Positions 1 to 14,984 are shown, numbered from the stretch's first letter. The stretch is DNA of 64,000 bases from Sitta carolinensis (GCA_032173965.1 CM063284.1:135135625-135199624), one strand, 5' to 3'. Numbers and translations are program-made. The notes: generated by a model from the letters alone, not told the origin.

Positions 1-1987
1 ACGTTCTTTTATTCAGCTTAGCTTCAGTTTTATGCAGAAGCTCTCCTCCAGAGTGGTTTTGAGTGTCCTGCTTGGGAAGCTAGGGCTTCCTTAGATTAGG
101 CAGCAGTGACACCCTCAGCTGTCCTAACTGGTCCTGTGCTGAAGGTCATCATGGAGACAGGTATGTCTCAAAGCTCAGTTTGCTCTCTCCTTAGCCACCA
201 CAGCTCAGAGCTACATCAGACCACCAAAGGCAGCTCCAGGGAAGGTGCTAATTAAGTTGTGTTGAATACCTTCTGTTCTGCTGCCCATGTTAAGGTGTCA
301 CTAATCTGCAGCAGAAGATGAAGACACACAGCATTAGCCTGCCACCTTTATAGTCATGGCTATATTAATCTACTTTGGCCCTTGTTAATCATGCGTGAAA
401 TGCATACATTTCATTTTCAGCAGTGCAGTTTTAATAACAAAATTAATATACTAAATTAATTCAATAATACCAAATTAATAATATTAAATTTTGCCTCTGC
501 TGCTGCTGATTATTTTACTCACACACAGAACTGCAGGCTTAGGAAGTTCCTGAGTCATAAAATATTGGAGGCCAGAAGAATATTTTGGAATGATTAAATC
601 ATTGACTGAATATATCCTATATGTTTTCTCTGATTGAAATTTGTCACCAAACATCTGGTTTTGGCCTTAGTAAAGGAGAAAGAGTTTGTGAAGGTGAAGT
701 CAATGGGCTGTCTAGTCTTAGCATATAAACCTCTCCTTCCTTTGACTGAGAAAAAAAAGTGACAGCAGAGAGATCAAGCAGTGCTTGGCAAATAAGAATC
801 ATGGAAAATAATGAAAAGAGAGGACAAGTTCCAACAAAGGCTATAGAAAACAAACAGAACCAAAACCACAGAACCTACCACACAGTAGGAAAGTATTTCT
901 CAGTCACACATCGTAACCAGACAGAAGACAGAAGATCTACACATACAAATGTTAATACCCAAAAGAATGAAGAACACCTAAAAGCAGGATGGAATTTGAC
1001 CTTCACATCAGTCTATAATCAGTCAGTCTTGGAGCCAGGATGAGAGTCTGTATGACCTTCTGAGAGATTTTAATGACACTCTCCATTCTGCTACAGAAGA
1101 TTGACTTTCCTTCTGATAAATATTGACAACAACGCTAACAGTACTGTGAGTTGGAAAAGTTGGCTAGGGAAGCAAAAGACTAACCAGCCATTTCAGGATA
1201 TTTTTTTGTGAGAAACAGGAGATAAATAGAGACCAAGGAAATAATTTTTAATCCGTCACAGCCATAATGATGAAAACACCACACTAAGGAACAAAACACA
1301 TTTCTTGACTAGTAATGTTGCATTTCATGCTCGCTGCGTGGATGAATATGTACTCCCTAGTAAGTTCCTAAAGGACAACCATGACCATAGTTTTAATTTC
1401 ATCTGTATCAAGCACAGTCAAAGATTATATTGCACTATATTGATATTAAAGATCATTGGCAAGGATTCAGCCTGTGAGTTGTGGAACGTGGAGGAGCTCC
1501 TGTAGTCACAGCATGATCTTTCCATATCAACCACACATTGCTCACACGCAGCTGTGCAGAATCACGAAGAACACTGTGGCTCTTGAGTGTGATCTGCAAA
1601 ATGTGGAGGCATGGAGGGTATATTCCCTGTCTTCAAGAATGACCTAGGTAATTATCTACTGAGTTAATTTAGTCAAATTTCAGCAATTACAAGGCAAGAA
1701 GCTATCTCAAATTGTTTTAGAGAAGTGTGCAAAATCTCATGAAAGTTATTTCATCACTGACAGAAAAGAAAAATCAACATTATAATGAATGAAATTAAAC
1801 AAACCAATGACTCTGCAGTCTAACAGCTCATACTCCAATCTTACATAAATATTGTCCTAGAACTTAACATATTATTGATTTGTATATATCATAATGTGAT
1901 TAACAGAGTTCTTTTTGCAATTAGTTTAGTTCTTTCAAATTGAATCAGAATTCATTATATTTGCTAGTCACTGTATTATAGTACTAT
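1..1987. other. Gene-free unique AT-rich sequence
   Basis: No repeat family or exon is recognised here. An A/T block of short TTAATA-type motifs lies at about 420-490. A 94-codon open frame at 759-1043 (+) is polar, of no known family, and has no supporting context. A CAG|GTATGT donor-like string near 158-165 stands alone without a partner exon. Confidence 0.6.
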
Positions 1988-2020
1988 AAAAAAAAAAAAA
2001 AAAAAAAACAAAAAAAACCC
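1988..2020 (+). repeat. Poly(A) tract A21 with A/C-rich tail
   Basis: There are 21 uninterrupted A (1988-2008), then CA, seven A and CCCC. No AATAAA or ATTAAA lies in the preceding 40 bases, so it does not look like the tail of a retrocopied mRNA. It is best read as a simple A-run. Confidence 0.85.
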
Positions 2021-5000
2021 CAAGGAAATATTTGTAACCTTAGATGTTTTATGCTTATCTCTTTTCTCTAGGTTGAAGTCATAATGCTGTCAGATTTCAC
2101 AAGCAGTAGCTGCTCTTTTCACAGCAACCAGGCAATGGCAACTGTAACTGGATTTCCAAATTAAGGAATAAATCTTCCTCCAATCCTCCATATCTGGCAC
2201 TTGCTTAGAGCAATCATTTCCTAGTTATCTTTACCAATCTGAGGTGCTGCAAAGGCACAAAGAAATTTTTTTTCTCAACCCCTCCTTCCTTCACCCCTTT
2301 TTTGAGTGAAACTATACTTCAAGAAAAAGCTCAAGGTCACACATTCTGTCCACATATATGCACCATTAACTGCAGCTTATTCACAGGACAAATCAGCAAT
2401 TTCTTCATGATTTTTTCTCTCCTAATGGGCATTTACAAATGCTTTTCTTTCAACAGCACTATCTCCTGCATCAGGAAGTCCGGCATTCACCTTTAATTCC
2501 CTACTTTTGCAGCATCATGGCACTTAATGATCATAAAATGGCTGACATCATTTGGGTCTTGCCATCCTGCAACTTTAAGATGCCCAGGCTTGGCACAGGA
2601 ACACAACACTCTAACTTACTTTACAGAAAATGCAGGGGTGCAAAAGGCATTTAAAATAATGTAGCAAACACTCATGGAGAGTTTTATATATTCAGGAGGA
2701 CTACAGACAAATTTGGTGTTTTGTCTCTCTGTTTACAGTGAAAGTGAAAAAAGGTCTGAAAAATAGATTGCAGTGTAACCTTGTTTAAGTATTTTTATAC
2801 ATTTTATCTGTTATGTGAAAGTATCCTATGAGACATGGGAATGAAATTAGATGATTGCTTTCCATTTGACCTCACTTTGTTCTGACTGTAAAAATGGTTG
2901 CTAATGTTTGATTCTACTGATTCCTTTTTGTAGGGAACAAAGAGATCAAACTAAGTTGCAAGGCACTGACTGTAAATTTACTCTGTTACTGAGGTTGTTC
3001 CAATGAAGAGAGAAAGCATGCAATTGAATGGATCATATTGTGAAAAGCAGTCAACTTAAATGGAACTAATCCCCAAATCTCAAACCAAAACTGAATGATT
3101 GCACGATAATGTTTATTGTATTCAATTTTATGGATAACTTTGCCAGATATACATTGTAAATAGTTATCGTATATGATAGCATAACATGAATCAGTCAAAC
3201 ATAATTTGGACAAGGAAAACCAGAAGGATGTGTGATGTCTGTACTGAGTTTGTGTATATTATGCATATAGAGTTTTCTGATTCTGATTTTCATGAAAATG
3301 AAATTGGATTCTAAACATATAAAAGTAGCCAAGTTAAAAATGTGTTCTCTTGGCCATATTGTACCTACATCTTTAGGATGCAAGCTTTAGCCTTTTAAAT
3401 GCTCAGTTTGGATGAGCATGTGGCTTCACAAGTAAAATTATGGTACTTCTTCCCCCTCATTTTTACTCACCCCATTTACTACAGTTCAAAAATACTGTGA
3501 GCTGAGAAAATAAGAAAATTTTATTTGTATCTCTTGTTTCTTTTTTAAAAAAATGAATTCTTCACAAATGCTATTCTGGTACATTATTTGTGAGACAAAG
3601 AATCTTTAAGAACAAATAATGTTCTTTAGTACATCAAGAATTAATAAATCTACCAAAGATAGATTCAGGGGTTATATTTATATTTATGAACTAAGACAAA
3701 TCAATTCACCAGATTTGTTTGTAATATTTAGCCTTTTACAGCCCCTTTGAATCAACAGTTTTAACGACTCACCTTCTGTGCTCCTACACTCACAATTAAA
3801 ATTCCCAAGAATATGATATTCTACAAACACAGTCAAAATTACTTTAACATTTTATACCAAGAAATTAATTTTATCAAGAAGGAAAACTGACCCACAGGAT
3901 GGGGGATGTCTTAGGCTATGAAGTCCAGGGACAGCATTGAAAAATTCCTTTCTATTTTCTCAGCTTTATTGAGTAAAACTGGGTCATTGGACCAGAGCTG
4001 TCAGCCACCAGAGAAAACTGATTTACCAGATCCCCTGAAAAGCATTTGTACCACGCATAGCACTAATATCCCACCAGAGCCATGCAATGGGCTGGGTGCA
4101 GCTCCCTTGTATTGGAGACATGGACAGCATTGTGACAGGGCTTTGACAAGCAGGAGATGGAGATAACCTAAGCATAGCAGTGACAGAGCTGAATGAATGA
4201 GTGGAAGAATTTGGCAGTGACTCAGGTGAAGCTGAACCTTAGGAATAACCCCTTTTCTTCTCTCTATAGGAGACAGGAGAATTGTCACAGAAATGTCATA
4301 CATGTGGGTTGGCCTAGTGGCTTCTCTAGGGCACATGATGCACCTAGGGGAATATATTTGAATTTCCCAAAGGTAGAAGTTACATAAAGAAAATAGAATA
4401 AGAGTAAGTTAGATGGAGTAACATTTTACATGTGCTTCTAAATCCTTTCTGAGTTGGGCCCATGAACATTAAAAAGGTGAACAATAAAACCTGGTGTTAT
4501 TGAGTATCCATATCCTGTAGAGCATTCTTTGAGGGGAGATAAAATGTTCTAGCAATGGAAAATCAAAACAAAACAATCTTGCCTCAGAGTATTTTAAAAA
4601 TTATTTTACAGGATCATTTGCAACATTTCATTGCATTAATAATAGAAAGAAAAAGGTAATTTTCATATTATTTCCAATTGGTTTTCATGATTTTGTCACC
4701 AAAACCATGCTGGTGACATCAGGAATACATTTCTGTTGCACTCTGCTATCATCCAGCTTGCGGCACTTTCTGGGGGCCAGGTGTCTCCAATTTGGAAGAA
4801 ATTATTAAAATCTGTTCAGCTGGTTCTGCATCAAAGAATTCTGCAGTTGCTTGGTTCTAGGGCTTTCTGCCATCTGAGGCTGAAATGGCAACCATCTGTT
4901 AAGAATTCCTCCACTGAGTAATTTTATTCACATTTTGAAGAACATCAGGAAAAAAAGCTAAAAATGCTTCCAAAACTGTCTTTGTTACAGCATGGTTTTG

Positions 5001-8000
5001 AATGGAGCTCTAAAGTAGTGCTTGTCGTCAAGTTTCTGCACTGGTTGACTGTGCAGCAGAAAGAATGGTTTGCTTACCATGAAACGTTACTATTTCATGC
5101 TAATGATCACTCACAAGAAAAACAACTATTGTTTTGTTATTATTCATTTGTCAATATATTGCCTACAAGGTGCTGAGAGCTCCACAGTTTAAATTAAAGA
5201 GAATTCCTAGTCTAGGAAGCAGAGAATTAAAGAATAGTCTTTTCTGCAAAAGATTCTGGACAATAAACACTAACATTCTAGTATCTAAGGTCAATTTGTC
5301 ATTTAGGATAAGGTTTAACTTGAACAACTTGTGCCATCTCAAAGTTAAGTGTCAAATCAAAACCTATTCCTCTAGGTTTCTTCTATACTCAATACTAAGA
5401 CACAAGCAAATCTACTGAACAATTCACCTTAATGTTCATGGCTTTTGGACCCTTTCTTTGCTTTTCTGTGTGCTATTCTCATAAAATGAAGTGCTTAGTT
5501 TTTCCAACTCTCTGTGTGTTTTCCCAACTTTATAACTGCTGAGGTCCCATACATCTTCTTACTAAAACTTCATTTTCAGACACTAACTTCCATTGTATTT
5601 AGTGATAGTGAAGATTATGTGAATATAATGTATAAGTATCATAATGTATATATGTACGTGAATATTAATTCTATGATTTCTAGTTTCTGAAAAATGTACA
5701 TTTTGAGTTTTGATTTTGCTATTGGTTTGATTTGGGATTTGGTTTTATTTTATTTGTGTTTGGGAATGAAAGGGAGTAGGTAGTATCACTCCATTGCCTA
5801 AACCATCTTTGTCTTGAATGACAAAATAACCTTTCCCCTTGAACAACCTAAAGACTAAAAGAACTATATGAATGGATGGCATTCCAGGTAGATACCTGAA
5901 GAACAGAGGGACTGAGTTAAACAGAGCTTTAAAAGATGTCCAGAGCAAGGGTTAGAGTGGACTCTTAACTTGGAAATTTGCATTTTTGTGTTCATCACTG
6001 CAACCTCTTCAGCTTTTTTGTAGGGCTTCTCTTTGTCATTTCAATAGGCAGCTGTCAACTCTATCTTCTCACATCTGGGGAAGACAGCACTCTGCACCAC
6101 ATTCCATGTGTCAGGCTCTATACGTGCTTTTATTCCCAGTTCTTCTTGTTCTAAAACTATGAAAGAGGTTAGAATGTTGGAGAAAGTGACTGCTAAATTG
6201 TCATGTTTATTATATTATAAAATGGGACAAAACATTGGAATAAAAGCCAAAAGATTGTGGTAGACTGAAATAGAAGATTTCCAACTCTTATTGCTCACCT
6301 TTATAAATCTTGTGGGCCTAATAAGAAAAGTATCAGGAAGAACATGTACAACTTTACTTTTAATTTACTAGACAAATCAAGTAGTTTCACCCTTTACCCC
6401 AATTTTGTCATATAGTAGCCTTAAGAAAAAGTAGGCTGTAGGCAAGCTGAAATGACTTGCACTTTTGAAGAAAGAATATATTTCTTGTCCTCTACTTGTA
6501 CAGTGAACAGCACAATATGGCCTTCACTGTGAGTTTGACTGATTTATACTTTATCTTCTAATGCATTATTTCATTAATTCAGAGTAGCTTTTAAATTTCT
6601 AGCATTTTAGATATATATGAAAATAGTAGTTTCAGTTTTCATTTGTCTTTGATATGTGCCTGAGTCATTAGTGATCCCACAGGAAGATCAACTGCCCACA
6701 TACTATATGTGGATCTCATTCCTAGGCCCAACAATATGAAAACATTTTATAGAAATAATTTACTACCTGATGTTTTTACAATGTCTTCCTTTCATATCTT
6801 TGTACCATCATTAAGCCACCATCAATGTCAGGCAGAACCTTGGTCAAATGCTGAGCCATGATCTTCCTTTTCTGGAGCAAGTAACAGGGGATTCAAAGTG
6901 ACAGAGCACCCCAGAGCTGACAGACACCCACAGACAGCTGAGGGGATGGGATGAATGCCCCTCGGTTGCCAGTATGATAATCTTCTCACTGAGATAGAAA
7001 AAAATATGGACTTATGTAGAACAGTGGTCATCTTTCACTAGAGGGACAAACAGATGGCTGTGAGCATGTGTTTTCAATCCATGAGTTTTATGACATTTGG
7101 AAAGTGTATTTTATTGGAGATTGGGGAACTGCTTTATTCTAAAGCTCCTTTTCTTGACAGAGGTTTCCTTACCAGCAGAGTCCAGTCTGCAATTTCTTCC
7201 CAGAGCCCTCTGAACAGTCTTTTCTGTCCTGCCTTCACTTCAGAACTCCAAGCCCCCAAGAGTCTGTCTGTGAGTTGATGCCCAACCACAGCAGATCACT
7301 CTGAGACAGCTCACTGAGTTGTGGTCATCCCCAGGGATGGACACTTAGTGATACAACCTTCAGCCCTCCCACCTCAGTGAAGCCTGGGGACTGTGCACTA
7401 AGCCATGCACTTTGTTAATTCACTAATATCCTTTAGTGCCTCTTAGATCATTGTTGCAACAGAATTACTGTGACCAGGAATGCTGTTTTACAGCAAAAAA
7501 TAAAACTGGAGCTAAATTGAGTGTGACAGTGACCATAGAGAAGAATAACATTGCTAATGGAGCTCTTGCACTGCTCAGATTCCACAGGCAACACTGGGAT
7601 TGTAAAACAAGACTTAGTTTGATTTTATGCATAGCAACAACATCAAAACTGAGAGAAACAAGGCTGTGAGATAGAAACATACCAAAACCATGCTTGTGTC
7701 AGAGGAGTTTTGACTAATGAACTGAAGACAGGAGGTCTGAAGCAATATATTCAGTGCTAAGGTTAGTAGCAGCACTGTAACTTAGCCAAATATGATTTTC
7801 TCAGCTCCATTTTGTTTCTAGTGAGAGAGTTGCCTTGTTTCTCTGCTGTTAAATTGAGGAAACTTAATACCACAAGCAACTTCTTTACGGAGCAGCATTG
7901 TCACAGCAAGGAAAACTGAATGGTGGGCACTACATCAGCATGCTCAGCCCTTGCTCAGCCTTGCCACCTCCAGAGCATGGCATCAGGGACCATGGATCCA

Positions 8001-8561
8001 GGAGTGCAGGAACCTGGCATCAGCTGGTGTTAGAGTGCAGAGCACAGGCATGACTTGTAAGAAGGAATCTCCCACAGCAATATGACTGGGAATGAACCCA
8101 GAAGCTATCAGAGCTGATTGCAGTGAATTAACAGAAGCCACATTAGTATCCTGATTTGGATGAAGCTTTTTGCAATACATGGATCTCCATTATAGATAGT
8201 TAAACCAACAATTGTAACAATCAGGTTCACATAAAAGACCTGAAATACTGGAAGATGGAAATGAGGGAAGCAAGATGTTCATTACTCTAGTGCATATTGT
8301 GGCAGGTAAATACTTTCTCCATGTAATCCCTTTTCATAATACAGAGTATACTTTAAGCCTGCAATAGCAATTGCCAGGATAATAACCAGGCAGCACATAG
8401 AACATAGAATAAATACTCCTTTAATTTCAGCAAAGATTTTGGTAGAAAAAGATCATTTTAGGTAGCAATCAAACCAATTGAACTTTTCAGTTGGGTAAAT
8501 AAAAACAGTGAAACTAAAAGATTATTTTTCAATTCTTAGTATTGAGCTGTCAGTATCATTA
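2021..8561. other. Gene-free unique sequence
   Basis: This is mostly AT-rich single-copy-looking DNA. Slightly GC-richer patches at about 4690-4920, 6830-7030 and 7180-7420 have short open frames on one or both strands (for example 4001-4336 minus, 111 codons). None resembles a known protein, and splice or promoter support is absent. No CR1, SINE or LTR signature was recognised. Confidence 0.6.
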
Positions 8562-8598
8562 AAAAAAACAAAACCAAAACAAAACAAAAAATAAATTC
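8562..8598 (+). repeat. A-rich (AAAAC)n-like low-complexity tract
   Basis: A degenerate run of A with single or paired C every four to six bases (AAAACAAAACC type) lies in unique sequence. It is simple sequence with no sign of function. Confidence 0.7.
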
Positions 8599-11500
8599 CA
8601 ACTTTAATATCATACAGTCATCCATGAACTGTGTTGGCACTAGAAGTATCTCTTTTGGGAAGAACAATAACCTCAAAGATTCAGACTTGGAAATATTCAC
8701 AAAATTCTGCTAACAAAAAATATTTTTGAGATTGAAATCCAAAGGAAAAAGAAAATGTGAGAGAAGCAAATGTAGTACTCATCGTTAGGCATGCATATGC
8801 CTATGTAGAAGTTCTAATACAGAACACTTGTACACTTCTAGAGATTGTTTAGCTGACATGAAAACTTCCCCAAGGGAGATTTCCAGTTCTAAAAAAACAT
8901 CCACACCCCTCAGAATTCTCAGATACATAATCAGATTCAAGGAGAAATCCTGCAAAAATAGCGTGCCACAAACTGATGTAGCTCATTGTGCGTAATACAC
9001 TCAAAGGGAGCAAGTGGAGGCATAAGTGAAAATGTCTGTATAATTGAGATTTTCCAGGGGCATGTTATTGCTCTCTGGCATGCTTGCTTTTATTCAAACA
9101 AACAAAAGAGTAAACTGGAAGGAAAAGAGGATTCTGATAAACTCCCTTTGAGAGACCTAAAGTTACTTTTTCTTTACCTTTACTTTCGAGGTAAAGAAGG
9201 TTACTTTCTAAGCTTTGTTGTCCTTACTATGATTGAGCCTGCTGCCACCTCTGTAACTGTAGGCCTTCAGTGTCATGATACCTCGGATCTTTGGCTGCCT
9301 GCCTCCTGGAAATATGGCATAGACATGAGAAGGTACTTCCCTGGAGAACCCTGGCTTAAATGTCAAGTCTGACACATTCGGGCAGAATCAGCAGCATCCA
9401 GAAACCCTCCACCTCTGGTTAGATCCAGATGTGACACTGACACAGAACAAAGCCTTCTACCTTAGAAATTTTTCCACCAAAGTATTTCCAAGAAATTCTT
9501 CAGGAACCTGTACTACATGTGTGAAAAAAGGTGAAGGGGTTATTTTTTGGGCATGCTTCCTCAAAAAATCTGCACAGGAAGTTCATTTTCTTAGTGTACT
9601 TGCTGACGCTGTCTGCTCATGCATCAGACCATAAACAAAAGGGCACAGTTTCATCAGTATCATCACTTCTCTTGATTTTGTATTCCTGATCTGTACGACA
9701 GTGACTCAAATGTGAATAGGGATTAACATCAACTATGCCTGTCTTTGCAGGGTCATAGTCTTAAAATTCTTCCAAACTTTGTGTTTTTATTTCTTCTATT
9801 CATAAACAAATTCAATATATTATTATCCTTAGAGTCAGTCCTTAAAATCACATAGGTATTGTGATCAAAAATATGTGCAGAAGGGTTTTGCAAGGCAAGT
9901 GGCTCTGTTACCACTAGATCCTGTCAAAATAAAGCCAAACCACAAGAAAGCACAGAACACTAAAGAGGTTAGTCCAGTGTCAAGGTTTCTGCATAAAACT
10001 ACACAGAATACCAGAACAAAGTGGTGCTAATGTGCTAGTACTGCAATTATTGTCAGTGCCATATGGATGCTTTATAGTGCCAATACTGTTATGGTCTTAA
10101 AATACGAAGGTTTCATTAACGTGTTCCTCGAATCTGTAACTTTATCTCTTAGGGATTATCTTTCACTCACTGGAAGACTCCTTCTTTCATACATGTCTGA
10201 TTACTCCCAATATTTATCTTAATTAAGCTTGTCTTGAAAATGAAAATGAGAAAGTATTTCTGTCCTTAATTATAAGAAGTGTTTACTTGACACTATGTCA
10301 GCAGGGAAATATTTTATGGTAACACAGATTTTGTCACTTTTGCTAAAAATTTAATTTTACACTGGCCGTATACATTTCCCCCTTAGATCTCTAAGTGGCA
10401 GTACTCTGGGTAATACTCCTATTTCTTATAAGTTGATCAAGGAAATTATGAACAGATGGAGAAGTTGCTGAGACTTTCCATATTTCCAGATTAGACCCTA
10501 TAAAAATTAAATAACATAGAATTATGAGAAGAGTTTTGAACTTATATTTCTTGTACTTTAGTAATATTGACACTGAAAAGATTTCACTTGCAAATTAGAT
10601 TAAGGATAGAATTTATATTTGCTTTGTAAACTGCTGGAGATATGCATCACGTTGCACACCCTATAACATCCAGCACAATGATGCTCTTGTTCTTGTCGGT
10701 TCCTATTTCACAAAACAAATAATCTCTATTGTATCAACTTCCTTAGGGCAGCATATATTAGCACATATTATCAAAAACTAGAGTTTTGATTGTTTCCTTC
10801 TTCGCTGTCCTCCTTGATTTGTTTCTACTACAGAAACCCCACATCCAGCCCAAATCTTCAAACAGAGAATTAAATATTTATTGTTCTTTGTCAGTTTACT
10901 TTCCTACATTTTGTGATTTGATTGCATAACATTTAAAGAAAAAGGTTGAATACTTCTGCTAAAATAAATGCACAAAAATAAAACATCACTGTAATATTGT
11001 ATTTTTCACAATAGCTTCTCCCAACCTGCCCCTCAAAAATGGCATATATTTTCAATGTTGGAGGGGAGTCCTCATTTTGCTTCCCATTATATTCTTTCCC
11101 AAGTGGAATAGGAAAACAAAAATTTTGCTTTCTTCCCTAAATTCCTTCCTTGAAATGGCAATGGTCCCTTGGTAAGTGGAAGTTTTTTAAGTGTTATAAC
11201 AATTGAGTGGAAAAGAGAGGAGGATATATCTGCGATCTAGAGAGGAGGGTATATTTAGGATTCTAACTCATATTTTAATTTTTTTAGACTGATGACCTTC
11301 CTCTGCATTGCCCTTCAAATATACTGTCATAGAAACACTACAGGGTGGAAAACCTTTAAAGAAATAGTTCAAAGGATTCTTTAGATTTACATTTAACAGT
11401 CTACTATATTAATAGCATGATTCACTTTGACTCTAGTGAGTGAAATGACATCATTTTTATACTGTGGGAGAAAGAAGCTAAGTTTAAGTTGGAAATATTG

Positions 11501-13707
11501 TTCAGAATCTTATCAGTAATATTTATGAAAGTATTACTATTACATCAGGGAAAAAATTGAGCTGAAATCCTGAAGAATGTGTTTTATATTATAAACTTCC
11601 ATAAACCATTGACAGAGAGCAGCTTTAGCACTTGGCACAACTGTTTTCTCTCTAAAATGCTATTTATGGCTAATGGACAAAAAAAATCATTTACCATATT
11701 TTCTTCTTGTTCTCAGATTTCTTTAATATTGACCGATATATTTAGGGCATATGAATGCAGAATGAGCAGATATATGTGTGAATAACTACAAAGAAAATAA
11801 CTTAATTCAATATTTTAATCTTCATCTAGATCATTGATGTTTGAGAAAAACAATCCAGATATTTTGAAGGAAAAAGTTATTGTATTATTTATTTTTTTAA
11901 AAACAAAAAGAGTATTGAAACAAAATGGAGATATTTTTAGCAACACTTTGTCTGCTGAAATATGTACATTTTTTCTATAAGAATGAGTAATATATTATGT
12001 CTAATTATTGAGACACTAATGGTAATAATTATATATATTGATAAAGTATAGGAACAAAGTTACTTTATATATTCATACCAATTTTTTCATTTATATCTTG
12101 CTTGGCTTTAGAGAGAGATTTATGGTACAATCTAAGGTATTTCATTCTATTTTGGTCATCTTCAATATGGAGTGCATTTAAACTGCTGAAGATAAATTTT
12201 ACTGTTCTCTTATTAACAGAAGTCAAGATTTTATAATAAATTTGGGGAAAATAGACTTTCAATAAGGAAAAAGTAGAAGAAAATACTCTTTTGAAGACAT
12301 CCTTTGGAGAATAGATATAAACATTTTAAAATGGGACAGCATTATCACAAAAGGCAACGTAATGATATCTCTCAATTGTTAAACACTTAAAAATTTTCTA
12401 AATGATACATTTTTTCATTATATATAACATATTGAATGTCATGAGTAGAAGTTTAATAATATAATTTGAGTAAACATAATTTTATAGTAAAATTTTGGTA
12501 TTCTCTTTGGCTTAAAATCTTCCTCATAATTTTGTTAAAATCCACTGCCCTTACTTTACCAGGTTTTCAATATTAAGTCTTAGCAAAAAATATGGCAAGA
12601 CTAAGAGAAAATATGGAACAGTAACTTAATCTATGGAAGATAATCCTTTTTTTAAAAAAAGACACCTTCAAATCAGCCAATTGTAGCATTCTTGCAACTG
12701 ACAAAGCAGTTAGCTAGAAGAGCAAAATTAGGGGATTTGGATTTAATCAATGGGCCTGGAAATTATATCCCCCTCTTCATTTCAGGTACAAATGTATACA
12801 CACTTGGAGTCTGCATGTGTTCTGTGACTGGTTATCTTTGCTCTGAACTGAAAATGGCTGTTTTCTTTTAGGTGAGCCTGCCAGCTCCTTTGAGAAGATG
12901 CTCATCAGTTCCTAACTCTGTGCCAGAAAAGGTCCATGTGCACTGATACTGGGCTTTTTACTGCCTTATTTTCCCTGCCTTGCTGTTCTTGTGAGAGCTT
13001 TTTCTTTGCCTTAGCTTTTCATTTTATTTCCTGCAGTGGAAGTGTCTATTCATCTGCACTTGAAATGGTATCTGATAATAGTAGACAATGATTCTTGAGC
13101 CAGTTTCTGAATATATTTCTGTTGGAGACAGTTATTACCATCTAATTGAGAGATGTTCTCACTGATGACAGATGATATTAGGCACAATTTGTTTCTAAGA
13201 ATTTTTCTTTTCTCCTAATGGAAAACTATCTATAAAGTCAATAAACTCATTAGCCCTCACATTACTGTAACAATGGACTGGAACACAGAAGTTCTGGGAA
13301 TTAAATTTAAAGGCAAATATAAAAGATAAAAAAGTTCCCTGCTTTCTTAATGGCAGTCCCAATGGAATTTTGAACTCCCATTTGTGGTAACCATGGCAAA
13401 TTTTATGGAAAATAAAAAAATAAGTTTAGATTTCTGTATGGTATACACACTGGATGATTCAAATTTCAGAAGAATTTCTGCAATATTCTATATATGAGCT
13501 AGATGGAAAGCTAAACTGTGGTTCTCTCACCACACTACTTCAATAAGGTTATTAATGAACTAAACAACTATACACAAAAGACACATTGAACTTTTGTATA
13601 TTAAACCGTCCAACTCTGAATCCAGTACAACAAGAACATATTATACACACATTACCTTCTCAAAAGGATGTTAATGGCTTCAGTCATTGAAATATCTGTT
13701 AAATCAG
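8599..13707. other. Gene-free unique sequence
   Basis: This is AT-rich DNA, especially 11.4-12.6 kb, with many T/A homopolymer stretches. The longest open frame (8986-9372, +, 128 codons) has no recognisable domain. TTTGCAG-type acceptor strings occur (for example near 9751) without a downstream open exon. Two small perfect inverted repeats are present, at 8786-8803 (7-bp arms, 4-base loop) and 9170-9198. Confidence 0.6.
9170..9198. repeat. Short perfect inverted repeat (10-bp arms)
   Basis: TTCTTTACCT at 9170-9179 is the reverse complement of AGGTAAAGAA at 9189-9198, with a 9-base spacer. It could fold as a small hairpin. It is too short for a microRNA precursor and may be chance in 64 kb. 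Confidence 0.7.
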
Positions 13708-14060
13708 GAGGGACTGAGAGAGCAGAGAGCATTTAGCCCAGACTTGAGACTGCTCAGGGAGGAGTGAAGAAGAGAGAAGCAGACTCTTCTCACTTGTGCC
13801 CAGTGACAGAACAAACGGCAATGGGAAAAAATTGAAATACAGGAAATTCCATTTAAATGTTAGAAGAAGTTTTTGTGTTGTGAGGGTGGTCAAACATCCC
13901 AACAAGTTGTTAAGAGAGGTTGTGGAGTTTCCATCCTTGCAGATATTCAAAACATGACTGGACATGAGCAGCCATATCTGGCTGACCCTGCTCAGAGCGG
14001 GGCTGGACTGAGGTGCTCTGAGGTGAATGAAGGTGCTCCAGCCTCAGTCACACTGCAGTT
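13708..14060 (+). mobile_element. CR1 LINE fragment (end of ORF2 and 3' end), highly diverged
   Basis: From about 13875 the order of phrases follows the CR1 3' region: GTGAGGGTGGT, then AGAGAGGTTGTGGAGTTTCC, then a GATATTCAAAACATGACTGG-like segment, then GGGGCTGGACTGAGGTGCTC matching the usual GGGTTGGACTAGATGATCTC end. The upstream part (13708-13870), with the GTGCCCAGTGACAGAAC phrase, fits the preceding ORF2 C-terminal section. The element is 5' truncated and too decayed to read through. Both edges are estimates, and a subfamily cannot be assigned by eye. Confidence 0.8.
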
Positions 14061-14984
14061 CCTTTTGTTGATACTGGAGAAGGCTCATCATAACAGCTTG
14101 CTAAAGTTTAGCTGAGATTAAAGTTGCATAACAAAAATTTTTCATGTTAAATTTTGGATTAAGAATGTCTATTGCTGATATAAAGGTTGCATAATGCCCC
14201 TGTTCAGTATATTTCTGATCAGTGCTTTACATATATCACCAGTTCCTGCTTTATATTATAAATGGTAGCAGTAAATATTTACTAACCATACTTAAAAATC
14301 ACTTTAATTCACAATCTTTTTTGATGTAAATTTAAAGACATTTTTGCTGATGTGAATGAAGAACAGTAGCATGCTTCTTTTCCTAAGAACGGTGTGTGGA
14401 TACAACATAATTGTACTGAGAAATTAAAACCTTAAGAATTATTTGAAAAGATTAACTTAAAGTTTGTAAAACTGTTATAAATTTTTATTTCATGTAAAAA
14501 AATATAGTTTAAAAAAATGTGTAAGACTGGCAAGTGAAGATAATGGGGGTTGCACTACAGTTAGTAGTTCCTCCCAAAAATTTCCATCTTGAAAACTCAT
14601 TTAAGAAGTATGAATCAAATGTCTATCTTACATTTAAAAGGTCAGAATGGACTTTCATATTTTGAGGGCTTTTTTCCATACCCAGATTAAAAATTAATGT
14701 ATAAGAGAGGTTATGTAGCTTTTGGCTACATTTCCCTTAAAATATATTCATTTTACATGTGTTAGAAGAGTGTTACAGAAGGCTACTTCAAGATAATAGA
14801 TTTACCAGATAATGAAAATAAAACTGCTATGAGTTCATACCAGCATCTAGAAAGAGCAGAGCAAGCCAAATATATTCTAAAAGGAGATGATAACTTTTTA
14901 CTTAAAATAGAAAATATTTTGATATGTTTGCCTTTTGATAAAAATATAAGTGATGACAAGTATTTTGACTTGCAATATTTGGTT
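14061..14984. other. Gene-free unique sequence
   Basis: This is AT-rich DNA between the CR1 fragment and the pentanucleotide array, with nothing recognised. A small hairpin-capable TGTAGC...GCTACA pair lies near 14715-14731. Confidence 0.6.

Noticed and set aside
1988..2008. A21 (and A19 at 46260) as retrocopy tails
   Set aside because: No polyadenylation hexamer lies upstream at either site, so they are treated as simple homopolymers.
8986..9372. 128-codon open frame on +
   Set aside because: No domain, no splice or promoter support, and no recognisable homology.
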